Below are positions 48,127 to 54,600 of a DNA stretch of 64,000 nt, one piece after another. The position numbers and the translations under genes are program-made. Below the pieces are notes generated by a model that made no database searches, was not told the origin of the DNA, and saw only the letters and a program-made list of their open reading frames with translations. Source of the stretch: Undaria pinnatifida (taxonomy: Eukaryota; Sar; Phaeophyceae; Laminariales; Alariaceae); assembly GCA_012845835.1 (NCBI GenBank), contig JABAKD010000013.1:7975128-8039127 (forward strand), written 5' to 3'. Position 1 is the first letter of the stretch. Every line of letters begins with the position of its first letter.

Positions 48127-48413
48127 ACTACTACTCTACTACTACCACTACTACTAGTAGTACTAGTACTAGTACTACCACTTCTGTACTGCACCCGCGC
48201 GTCAGTTTCGGCTAGGCCCACCTTGGTCAGTGTCTGCCCTTCGCCCGCGATGACCCCAAAGCACGCCGGCGAAGAAGACTGGCCGGACATGTTTGCCATC
48301 ACGTTTTTACCGACGTCCTCCATCGTCGCGCCGAATGTGTGCAGATCGATGCTGCCCCGGTTACCGTTCAGCCCCGACTCGCTCAACCGAGAACCATACC
48401 CATGCCTTATCAT
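22244..48413 (-). CDS. BAR-GRAM-VASt membrane-contact sterol-transfer protein, 19 exons
   Basis: Predicted tail-anchored protein that moves sterol at membrane contact sites, as known for the Lam/Ysp and GRAMD1/Aster family. Exons 5' to 3' (plus coordinates): 48413-48222, 46928-46827, 46093-46038, 43222-42922, 41733-41635, 39354-39235, 37636-37409, 36469-36278, 35714-35530, 34138-32278, 31037-30921, 30660-30454, 29644-29540, 28388-28303, 27725-27221, 26579-26372, 25603-25480, 24796-24712, 22834-22244. They total 5364 bases (1787 residues plus TAA), and every junction is phase-compatible. Domains: BAR-like helices about 1-430, acidic region about 490-1110, GRAM about 1203-1304, VASt about 1438-1620, hydrophobic segment about 1745-1765. 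The start ATG at 48413 is a choice; a TTAAATAAAGG lies 53-65 bp upstream. The GRAM-VASt half is secure. The 5' exons rest on phase, splice signals and helix pattern. Intron 12 uses a GC donor. A minor exon could still be missing. Confidence 0.82.
23413..23775. mobile_element. MITE with GCTACGATAGAGG-type termini (family R5), copy 1
   Basis: The left end GCTACGGTAGAGGTGCAC and right end GTATACCTCTATCGTAGTACG form inverted termini about 360 bp apart in the last intron. Internal landmarks (AACTGAAAGTGCAA, a TAGGTATACC word, GGAGCCCCATCATTCAG) recur in the copies near 40580, 40955, 47345 and 48905. No coding sequence. Confidence 0.55.
24315..24639. mobile_element. hAT-like MITE with paralogous empty site
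   Basis: The perfect 14-bp inverted ends are TAGAGCTGTGAGTC and GACTCACAGCTCTA. Flanking 8-bp duplications are CCGTTTTA (24307-24314) and CCGTTTTC (24640-24647). The interior has further inverted GTCGGC/GCCGAC blocks and a C-run/G-run hairpin near 24468-24492. It is inserted into the second copy of a local tandem repeat; the first copy (about 24110-24240) reads across the same position without the insert. It lies in the final intron, about 70 bp from the exon at 24712-24796. Confidence 0.85.
27221..30660 (-). CDS. GRAM domain exons and Gly/Asp repeat linker
   Basis: Exon 30660-30454 ends FDLPAEALQDR. Exon 29644-29540 reads VIESYSCALYSGGLVHGRLY and ITASHALFSGWRNTK. Exon 28388-28303 reads VVLPLAETTAVEKTS then LRIVPNALTLVK. 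Exon 27725-27221 starts DGEKITLGSFLFRDDCYTLL. Together these give a complete GRAM fold: the E...Y.C.L, G.LY, V..L.....EK...L..PNA and F..F..RD..Y..L elements in order. The donor after 30454 is AGG/GCAAGT, a GC-AG intron; the GT alternative four bases on breaks the frame. The last exon continues into a linker with about five imperfect AG(D/Q)DF(V/G)AG-type repeats and then IEAVLPCTTAQ, the first strand of VASt. Confidence 0.88.
27955..28285. repeat. (CCACA)n pentanucleotide array
   Basis: About 300 bp of nearly pure CCACA repeats in the intron between GRAM exons, starting with a degenerate CCAAACC part. It ends 18 bp from the splice donor of exon 28388-28303. The very long open frames here on both strands arise from the repeat. 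Confidence 0.95.
29645..30170. repeat. G/T-rich (GGT)n low-complexity region
   Basis: Imperfect GGT/GTT repeats with a pure (GGT)n core near 29845-29897. On the minus (gene) strand this is a long pyrimidine run directly before the acceptor CACTAG/GTG at 29645, so it may serve as an extended polypyrimidine tract. The His-rich frame on the minus strand is a shadow. Confidence 0.85.
31160..31192. repeat. Homopolymer G tract of about 30 bases
   Basis: An uninterrupted run of G on the plus strand within the intron between the exons at 31037 and 32278. Similar shorter runs lie near 45020, 48538 and 62186. It can form G-quadruplex structure on the non-template strand of the minus gene's complement; its exact length may be unreliable. 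Confidence 0.85.
31255..31605 (+). mobile_element. tRNA-derived SINE, type 2
   Basis: The degenerate tRNA-like head (31260-31330) has a GTAAGTTCGAACCCTCTCG B-box. It is followed by TAGGGACTTTTTCTTGCG, AACGCGAGAGCGTGAG, the CCCTATGCGCGATAAAAATG core, and ACATCTGTGACCACGG. It ends in an A-rich tail near 31590. Antisense to the surrounding gene, in an intron. Confidence 0.75.
32278..34138 (-). CDS. Large acidic, repetitive exon of the BAR-GRAM-VASt gene
   Basis: This 1861-base exon encodes 620 residues. It begins with basic HGGSLHGALRRGSRHG and SRHGS repeats. It then has five or six imperfect 11-12-residue units of the form (K)VQAE(H/R)V(N/D)AAE, a Gly/Ser-rich part, a long Ala/Val/Gly stretch and a C-terminal run of Lys/Glu with 13 consecutive Glu. 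The acceptor is TATCAAAG at 34139-34140 and the donor CAG/GTGAAA at 32276-32277; the incoming split codon (CG+G) fits the previous exon. No enzyme motif. The part between BAR and GRAM where yeast relatives carry a PH domain is thus replaced by likely disordered sequence. Open plus-strand frames here mirror its composition. Confidence 0.75.
35142..35430. repeat. Intronic tandem repeat, 105-bp unit
   Basis: Two near-identical units contain GGGATTGAAAGCATATTGGG, CAGTAGCGGAATATGG and TAATAGGTATGCATATAGAT. A third, diverged partial unit follows (GGATGTATTAGGCACTTCC). It lies between the exons at 34138 and 35530. Confidence 0.8.
35530..48413 (-). CDS. N-terminal BAR-like region (first nine exons)
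   Basis: The nine exons encode an almost continuous helical region. Exon 1 contains FGATMEDVGKNVMANMSG. Exon 2 is GWDSSAVNKAVASVEAYMEL and a short tail. Exon 3 ends RRQVFAESHK. Exon 4 begins YDKIAREVREKEENLAKARV. Exon 5 has LEAKLAAQIEERGAAKQ. Exon 6 begins AVQDATQAMEKGLVELRL. Exon 7 starts VLDGMLSALVETSKLLAAEQ. Exon 8 has YHSEVLQRERDLLRK and exon 9 AHAKQQKRQILARQED. The F..s...YDK......KE pattern is typical of BAR domains, and BAR plus GRAM plus VASt is a known combination (Sip3/Lam3 type). All eight internal junctions keep frame. Donors are AAG/GTGGGC, AAG/GTCCGT, AGG/GTGAGC, CAG/GTGAGC, AAG/GTAGGG, GAG/GTTAGA, GAG/GTGCGT, CAG/GTGGGG and TCG/GTGAGT. BAR assignment is from pattern only; curvature-sensing function is inferred. 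Confidence 0.62.
35755..35935 (+). repeat. Dispersed repeat R4, intronic copy
   Basis: TTTTGGGGCTTCAAAGGGAG, then TGAAATCGTGGTATGACGGTT, TACGAAG..., GCGACACGCGGGTAGCATAG and GTACTGCTGC follow the same order as at 2633. It lies 40 bp upstream (on the gene strand) of the exon at 35714. Confidence 0.45.
36595..36950 (-). pseudogene. Three decayed copies of exon 8 of the BAR-GRAM-VASt gene
   Basis: The functional exon begins at 36469 with CCTTAG/GTGATGTTTATGGCGT. Direct copies of this acceptor and exon start lie at about 36655, 36842 and 36946 (minus strand). They read VISMAYHSEIIQRQRD, VMVMMYHSKALQRERDTL and VIFMTYLSEVLQQELDTL. The last two run into stop codons within about 20 residues. The first has lost the acceptor AG. 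Only the copy nearest the next exon is intact. See the finding on exon copies. Confidence 0.75.
38100..39235 (-). pseudogene. Array of four decayed copies of exon 6 with flanking intron
   Basis: Units of about 280-420 bp repeat the exon at 39235-39354 together with intron sequence rich in GCGAGAGACTTGCGAACCGA. Exon remnants are near 39105-39150, 38935-39015, 38525-38590 and 38215-38290. The 38.9 kb copy has an in-frame stop, and the 38.5 kb copy has a one-base deletion. The 38.2 kb copy is still open over KDVTLTSYSEEYSRQSSLSK with a GTTAAA donor, but its upstream part is degraded. A (CCGAG)n run (38145-38165) lies in the last unit. Thus this intron grew by repeated local duplication. Confidence 0.75.
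39470..39800 (+). repeat. R3-related piece and SINE 3' fragment
   Basis: 39470-39545 matches the 3' part of R3 (AGTGCCTGGAACCTGCCCTG, ATAATGTGAGAACACC). Then come three copies of a short ATAGCCGGGAAG(G/T)... word (39546-39605). 39655-39800 matches the 3' half of the SINEs (CTGCGCGATAAAAATGCAGG, CATGGCTTGTCCAGAG). Confidence 0.45.
40300..40385 (+). repeat. AGCTTGCAAAG hairpin repeat, copy 3
   Basis: GCAGCTTGCAAAGGTGAGTAT, a short spacer, GTCAAACTCACGGCCGACG. The best preserved inverted halves (GTGAGTATTGAC and GTCAAACTCAC) are here. Preceded by a TATTACGAGTACC word also seen near 50335. Confidence 0.5.
40480..40770 (+). repeat. R8 copy followed by an R5-type MITE end
   Basis: 40480-40600 resembles 6465-6650 (GAGAGCCCCAAAACC ... 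GGGTTTCCAGT). 40600-40770 shares AACTGAAAGTGCAATCC, AGGTATAC and the terminal ACCTCAATCGTAGCACG with the R5 MITE at 23413. Confidence 0.4.
40955..41205. mobile_element. MITE of family R5, about 245 bp
   Basis: Inverted ends TTCTACGATAGAGG and CCTCTATCGTAGCA bracket an interior with GAATGACGGGGCTCCTTAAC, also found at 47525 and 48958. Intronic. Confidence 0.6.
42090..42450 (+). mobile_element. tRNA-derived SINE, type 2
   Basis: Head with GGGTTCAAGTCTCACCGAC B-box (about 42127), a T-rich linker, then GCATGAGAGCGTCAGC, CCCTATGCGCGGTAAAAG, a G-run, ACACCTGTGACCACGGCTTG and TAAGGTCGCTGAGGGTAAA. The A-rich 3' end is near 42445. Intronic, antisense to the gene. Confidence 0.75.
42560..42630 (-). 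pseudogene. Decayed copy of the 3' end of exon 4
   Basis: It matches the exon-intron boundary at 42922 (minus strand: GTGCTGGAATCGCTTGGACT ... AACAG/GTGAGCGG) with several changes. It lies 300 bp downstream in the intron, and an R5-like end (TGCTACCATGAG) follows 20 nt after the former donor. Confidence 0.65.
43698..43977 (-). pseudogene. C-terminal fragment of a tyrosine recombinase (Crypton/DIRS type)
   Basis: The minus frame from 43977 reads MHSFRMEGSLSKSLTRTAV then DEILKIGGWKTESVSKNY. HSFR supplies the second catalytic Arg box, GGWK the Trp/His position and KNY the likely nucleophilic Tyr of tyrosine recombinases used by Crypton, DIRS and related elements. The frame stops at a TAG soon after. 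A shifted frame continues to a stop at 43698 with KRKRGQSYADTSEQPML and an ELKTILQRARERIEAM helix, indicating a frameshift. Upstream sequence for the rest of the enzyme is absent. Dead transposon remnant in the intron between exons 3 and 4. Confidence 0.7.
44798..45008. mobile_element. hAT-like MITE with GGGTC array, copy 2
   Basis: The ends CAGAGCTTTTCACG and CGTCAAAAGTCTTG are inverted relatives of each other. Target duplications are AGACAAAT (44790-44797) and AGAAAAAT (45009-45016). Interior ACCCG pentamers alternate with GTGAGATTTCCCACACCTCC-type spacers. Followed directly by a G tract. Confidence 0.8.
45165..45750 (+). repeat. Inverted R8 copy and R4 copy
   Basis: 45165-45260 is R8 in reverse (CACTGGAAACCCGTTTTGG ... 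GGGTTTTGAGG). 45560-45750 is R4 (CTTTCGGGACTTCGGGG, ACAGCATGCACCACACGAAAG, GCGACGCGCGTGCAGCATGG). Both intronic. Confidence 0.45.
46145..46400 (-). pseudogene. Decayed copies of the exon 3 acceptor region and of exon 2
   Basis: 46145-46260 repeats the intron end and acceptor of exon 3 (GTCTATGG, TGCAATGCCGGGAC, AACAGGCAG) 140 bp upstream of the real one. 46345-46400 repeats the middle and end of exon 2 (CTCGCGCACGCGGTCACCAG then TCCGTCGCGATGAAG) about 450 bp downstream of it, without a functional donor. Confidence 0.6.
46420..46632. mobile_element. hAT-like MITE with GGGTC array, copy 3
   Basis: Ends CAGGGTTTTTCACGG and CCGTGGAAAGCCTTG; target duplications ATTTTTAT (46412-46419) and GTTTTTAT (46633-46640). 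The interior has ACCCG units with GTGAGATTTTTAACACCTCC spacers. In the intron between exons 2 and 3. Confidence 0.82.
47345..47725. mobile_element. MITE of family R5
   Basis: The outer left word GTGCTACGATAAAAGG and right word CCTCAACCGTAGCGCGC form diverged inverted ends. The interior has GAACGACGGGGCTCCTTAAC and a poly-A run near 47687. It also holds a short TTTTAGCAGC duplication near 47380-47410. Confidence 0.5.
47890..48180. repeat. Palindromic (AGT)n/(ACT)n trinucleotide arrays
   Basis: Blocks of AGT repeats alternate with blocks of ACT repeats, so each pair is an inverted repeat able to form a long hairpin. Two GAGTCAGTAGTACTAGTA words separate the blocks. It is in the first intron, starting about 40 bp after the exon 1 donor (minus strand). 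Confidence 0.9.
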
Positions 48414-48904
48414 ACAAGCGAGTAAAACCGATACAGGACACGAACGAGGCAGTGTGGAGAGCAGCCTTTATTTAACCTTTAGCACGGCACTTCCGTTATA
48501 GGGACACAAAACGTGGTATTACACTGTTGATATCACGGGGGGGGGGGGGGGGGGGCATAGCAAGCAGGACCAAGTATAGACTAAGATGTAAACATGTACC
48601 GGCTGGTTGCTGTTACTTTTCGGGTTGTAAGGGCGATGGCTAATTGCTTTTTCTTCTATTTTTACACGAGTTTTGTTCCCCTTTCGAACCTGCGACACCC
48701 CTCGGGATTTCACGCGGACCACATCCCGAAGGGGAATCTTGTATGGTTAGTTAAAACAGGGGAACTACGTAGGTTCTTGTGCATATCGTGGATTCTGGTT
48801 AGTGCTACGGTCCTCCGTGGCAGGTCTATTTTCGGTGCTGGGGACAGCACTCTTGGCACTAGAGAAGGAACATTTCAGGAGTTGGGGGACAAAACACTCG
48901 GGAC

Positions 48905-49310
48905 GCGTGTTACGATATAGTTATTAAGGTATACCCCTTTTCGGCATTTTGTTTTCTTCCGAATGACGGGGCTCCTAAACCCAGTAGTAGTATTAATAGT
49001 AGTAGTAGTAGTGGTGGTCGTAGTAGTAGTGGTAGTAGTGGTAGTAGTAGTAGTGGTAGTAGTAGTAGTGGTAGTAGTAGTAGTAGTAGTAGTAGTAGTC
49101 GTACTAGCAGTCGTAGTAGTAGTAGTAGTTGTAGTAGTCGGAACGCCATTTATTTTTTGGCAATATTAATGTTGTCTGTGCCTAGTTCATGAGTCTTTTC
49201 ACCGCGTTTGCATTTTCAGAATATTCATAGTCAGTTTTATGCCTCCGAAGGCGTAGAATTCTTCAAGTAAGGAGCCTTAGAAAAAACAATGGTTGGTGCA
49301 TCTCTACCGT
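48905..49310. mobile_element. R5-type MITE containing a (GTA)n array
   Basis: GTGTTACGATATAG at the left and CATCTCTACCGTAC at the right are diverged R5 ends. The interior GAATGACGGGGCTCCTAAAC is the family landmark. A (GTA)n/(GTG)n array of about 160 bp (48983-49140) has expanded inside it. It lies between the two minus-strand genes. Confidence 0.5.
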
Positions 49311-49319
49311 ACTATTACT

Positions 49320-50800
49320 ACTATTGGTACACTATTAGTAGCATGTATGCATCCCGTAGTGTGAGTGAGACTCCATAGCATTCTTCCCATGAAATATGAT
49401 ATTTTGTGCATCAAGCACGGCGTCAGTCTGTTAGCCTGGCGTACATCCTCGCGAGCATCGCTGTATCGGTCGTGGCACACAAAACATCCCCGATCGTCAA
49501 GTATGATACATACACAAACATGACGGATTTTTGAGATTTTTTGCTTGCTTGTGCTCTCGAATTACTTAAGGTAAAAAAAATATGAAAAAAAAACATTACG
49601 TACGGGCCGCGGGGCCCACCTTTCCAGAACCCGCAGCAAATCTCGGGTGTAGTTTTCTTCCACAGAAACCACCCACAGCAGTCACACGCTACGCCGCGAT
49701 TATTATCAAGCACGGCGTCGATCTGTCTGGTGTACATCCTTGGGAACATCGCCTTGCCGGCCGTGGCATACAAAACACACCCTATCTAGTGTGATACCGC
49801 AAACACAAACATGGATTATGAGTGTTTTGTTCGTGGTTTCGGATACTTGAAAATATTCATACGAGACGCGAAAAAAAGTCTATGTACCGTCGTCGGGGCC
49901 CACCTTTCCAGCAGTCGCAGCAAATCTCGGGTGTGGTTTTCTTCTACAGAAACCACCTTCAGTTACACGCCACGCCACGCCACGGCACGCCACGGCACCA
50001 AAGCGAACCGAAGACAACAAAGGTGCGAAGCCGAAACGAAGCAAAGCGCAACGAGCAAAAAATTAGGGGTTACCACGGGGAGAAAAGGCAGTAATAAATC
50101 AAACAGTAGCAGGAAAAGGATGCCGCCAGTTAGGCACAACCTATATGTACAACAGCTCGCAGCAACGGGCAACCCCAACCTCACACCGGCTTGGCAAATA
50201 AATAACTAAAAGACATACCTGGTACCTGCACACCCTTGGTATGCTGGTTATATGGTGGGCCGTTTTGGGGGAGTAGATAGATATTAGCCATATCCCTGAA
50301 TTTCCTCAAGAAAGCTTAAACGATACCGGTATATTACGAGTACACCTTGGGAGGCGTCAGCGTGTGCAACAAATACATTTGCACACTAACTTTGTAAATA
50401 TTTTATAGTTGCACTGTGCGTGTCATCGACAACGATGTTCGCGAAACGGTGGTGATGGTCGATATCACAGCGACACACCCATTTTTCCAGCTGTTATTTC
50501 GAGGGCTACAACTGCTTACTTTTGACGGCTACGACTGCCTATTCGCAGACCCAGCTTGCAATTATCTAAATGTGTAATGTACGACGTCGGCGAAACGGTG
50601 GTGGTGGTGGTCGATATCATAGCGAATCGTTTATTCTCGAGGGGTACGACTGCTGTCTACAAGGAGATCGGACGACCGCACCCGGCAAAAGTCAGCTCGG
50701 TTCGTAAAAAAGCATTGAAGGGCCGCGGTGGGAAGAGAGATGAGGTGAGAAAGGATAATCCATTGGGTTCGCCGGCCGCTGTACTAACAGGGCGCCGTAG
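49320..50800. other. Spacer between the two minus-strand genes
   Basis: A direct duplication is visible: 49415-49640 and 49705-49945 share TCAAGCACGGCGTC, TACATCCT(C/T)G(C/G)GA, GGGCCCACCTTTCCAG and CAGAAACCACC. A GGCACGCCAC run lies near 49970-50000. Two related GGTGGTGGTCGATATCA(C/T)AGCGA segments lie near 50450 and 50605. No exon with splice sites recognised. Confidence 0.4.
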
Positions 50801-50806
50801 ACCCTT

Positions 50807-51268
50807 TCATCGGGCTCGAATGAGCCCACGCACCTCTCCGAGACAGCAGCAGACATCTTGCACAAAGCGTACAGATTCGTTCGTCCCATCTCGCCCCCTC
50901 TCGAACATCCTCTCCACTTCATCCTCCGGCAAGCCCAAAATTTGCATCGCGGTCCTATTCCGAATGTTAGCAATCTCCGCCAATTTCTCGTCTGGCCCAC
51001 ATGCCGCCGCCGCCACCGTGGCAATGTCCCTCTCTGCACGCGATACGCCCCCTCCTCCTCCTTCTGCTGCTGTTGCATCGCCCAGTCCTAACGACCTCGA
51101 ATCAAGAGACTCATTTTCGACAAGCAAGGCGCCTTTTTCTGCTGCAGGTGCCGTGGTTGCATCGTCACCTTTCTCCACAAGCGGGACGCTGTCTCCCGCT
51201 ACTGCAGTTGTATCGTCCAATCCCAACGACCCCGACCGTTGAGACCCGTTCTCGACACGCGAGGCGCT

Positions 51269-51304
<36 letters not shown>

Positions 51305-51685
51305 ATCACCCAATCCCAGCGGCCCTGTGGCATCGCCACCTGTCTCGACACCCGAGGCTTTGCCTGTTGCCATGGCATCGCCCGATTCCAAAGGAAGAAG
51401 TCCTTTCTCGACGCGCAAGGTACTTCCTGCTGCAGTTGCATCGCCCGACCCCGAAGCACGACCCACCTCCCCGTCGTTCCCTTGAAGGGGAGGCATTCCG
51501 GAAACGTTTCTTATGTGCAGAGCTCGGGCTTTAGCGTCTCGAAAGCTGTCGACGCGAGAGAGCGCCAAGCTGAGCGCTTCAAGCGTGCCCCCCGTTCCGA
51601 GCAGGCATTCCAGCATACCCTTGCTAGCTTGGTCTAGTCGCAGAAGCACCTCCCGAATATGCATGATACGCGATTCTTCCAATAG
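50807..51685 (-). CDS. Last exon of the F-BAR gene, with Ala/Gly-rich tail
   Basis: After the final F-BAR helix (to about GTLEALSLALSRVDSFRDAK) the exon encodes about 150 residues of Gly/Asp/Ala-rich sequence. This is built from imperfect units of the form SGLGDATAA...SRVEKG, with a run of 11 Ala. A helical end follows: CGPDEKLAEIANIRNRT and LGLPEDEVERMFERGRDG. TGA is at 50807-50809. A donor-like GAG/GTGCGT at 50832-50833 would allow splicing to a further exon. Confidence 0.72.
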
Positions 51686-54600
51686 CTGCAGTGATTTAAC
51701 AAAAAGGCGATAAAGCAAGGCGGGGTCATACACAACATCAATTTCTCGGACGTGCATGATGCGAGATTCTTAGCTCCCCACGCGAGGAATCTCAAGCAAA
51801 AAATAGGCGCACCTGCACCGAAGCACTCGTCACACAGCCAGCAGTACCTTTGAAAACAACACGTACCAGTACTTCCAATGTCCCGAGCACCTGGAACTGC
51901 TTGAGCTTGGTCTTTGTCTCTGGTTGGAACTCCTTCGAGTAACTCGTTAACACACAACAGTAACTTTATACCAGTACCCGTATTTCAACGCCGAGCATCT
52001 GAAAATTATTACTGTCAATAATAGCATACACTATATGGGGTACTACTTAATTGGCATGATTGTATTTCAGGGTTATGTATCGTACGTTATATCCAACGTA
52101 CCAGGGTGGTCAAGAGGCTTGCGCCCACCACACAGCCATTAGAGCAATCTAGAACAATACCAGAACAGTGCTGCAACAGCGCCGAGCACCTGAAACTGCT
52201 TGAGCTTAGCCTCCATCTCAGGTTGGAACTCCGTCGTGTAACTGTTCAGCGCCAGGATAGACGCGATGTATTCACTTTCCGCCACATCCACCGTTCGCAG
52301 CTGCTCCGGAACCTTCACAAGCCAAACATTAACGTACCACAATAAACGAAACAAAGTTGAGCAAAGCGAGCGAGCGGTCACATGACACCCGCCTCGAAAT
52401 TTAGGCTGGTAGCATCGATTAGGCCATTCAACTGTAGCCGTCGCTTCCTGTGGTCCACCAGGTTTCGCTTCTAATCCGACCACAAGGATTTCGAGAATAC
52501 CGCCAAGACCGTCGAAGACAACGCTCGCGTGTCAGCGCTCGGTGGAAATCCTCTACGCGCACCAAAACTCGGGGGAATAACCGCGAGCTAGCGTACCGTG
52601 AGATCATAAAGCGAAGGCATGCCGCAGACCGGACGGTGAATGACAAGGCTTAAGCTCTATATTATGAAAATAAAAACACACTCCAGCTGTGAGATCGAAT
52701 ATTTTGTCGAAAGCTCTATATATATGATATGACATGCTGCAGACCTCACGGTGAACGAAAAGGCCCCTGCAACATGAACGAAAATGCCCGTGCACCATAC
52801 GATATACGATATTCGTACAAGTATCGCAATCGCTAAGGCTATGGCATCAGGACTGGCAGAAAGGGGTACCTCCCGGTTGACTCCCAAGTTTAGGCTCTAT
52901 ATTTTATGCAAAATTGGCCTTCATGTCACATTGTCCGGAAGTAAACAAACCATTGAAAAATATTAACGTCACCATATCAAACTTGTGCTTTCATTTTTGA
53001 ACAGAGCGGTGCTTTTTTTTTTGTGTAATTTTAATCCTGCGGAGGATGGGGAAAAACAAAGCTCAAACTCACCGCACTTCCACGTATTTTCATACATGTG
53101 TGTCAACGCAAATCAACTGAATTGCAATCCAGCGCTAGCTGGCGTATCTTTCAGTTCCCGTGATAACGACAGCGCGAGCTGTCCCTACCGGCGGTCACCG
53201 TTACCACTCCAGTAGAGCAAGAGCGGTAATATATTGTTGGCACCGGCGAGCGTAACAAAAACAAAAACATTCCATGCCCGTGTAAATCGCAAAATCGAAA
53301 ATAAACGGTAATACAATGTATGCGAACTCTCGCAGTGTCTCTGAGCCACTAAAAAAAGAGGTCCTCAAAACGTTTCCTTGCAAATAGTCTGGTGTGCTGT
53401 TTGCATGTGCTTTGCCCTCGTGTTCATTGCGGCCGGCATTGCATGGCCAAATCACCTCTCTGTGCTGGGCATGCATATCTCTGTCTTGTAGTTTGACCAC
53501 AGGGCTCATCTCTCTAGGAGGCATGGGCACGGACATTGGTTGTGCTGGATTTAGATGGGTGGAAATAGCACTTCAATGTGAAGAACACACACCACAATAA
53601 TTTACTGAGGACACATACCACACCTACGAATACGCGCGATCGGCGTAATACACACAACTTGCGAAGATGCATTTCGACGAAATCTTAATCTTCGATCTCA
53701 CAGCTGGAGTGAGTGTATTTAACTTGTTTATAATTTTTTATAACAATATCGCATGGTGGGTCGCATGAACCGGGAGGGTGCGATGCAACTTGCAGCAAAA
53801 CACGGCAATCTTTGTGTCACACGCTCTCTTCGATCGGATTCCCGCCAGTCTGGCGCGGTTCTCGCTTCTTTCTCGTTTCCTTTTTTCCAGGGCTTTTCAC
53901 GTGCCAGGTGGAGTCAGAGTAACCCGTCCCGGCCCGCGAGAAAAAACAAAACTTCTGACCCGACCCGACCCGACCCGACCCGACCCGACCCGACCCGACC
54001 CGACCCGACCCGACCCGTACCGTGAGATTTCGAATACTTCCTGAACCGACCCCACTCGACCCGCGATATTTTGATAACCTCCCGACCCGACCCATGGGCC
54101 GGGGAATGGCACGCGAAAAGCCTTGATTTTTTCTCACCTTTTCTTCAAGCTCGATGAGGCTGCGGTCGCCCGCGGCGATGCTGACCGCCATCGCCATCCC
54201 CTCTCCCACCCTCTCCAAAATTTTCGACACGGACGACAGCATCGATCCACCGCTCTGCCGAAGGAAGAGACGTCGTCGATCATGGCAGCGTTGCAGTTGG
54301 TCAGTGTTGGTGTTGCAAGCGCAGCGCTGCTCGTGGTATTTAGTACTACAGGAAGACTGATGCGCCAACATACCAGGTATTGTTCATTTTTCCCTCTCAA
54401 CTACAGATAACTATGGATTGGCTTTAGGGTTAGGCCGTAAGCAGACTACTGTATTGACAGGTTATTTCAGACTGCGGCATGTTCGCCAACTTTGACTCCA
54501 TGGCTTTGTAGCATAAATGTATACATGACCATTCTTTTTGGGGGGATTCGGTCAGGAGTTTTTTTCGTCTCGGCCTCAGTATGCGATCCTCGGAACTGGA

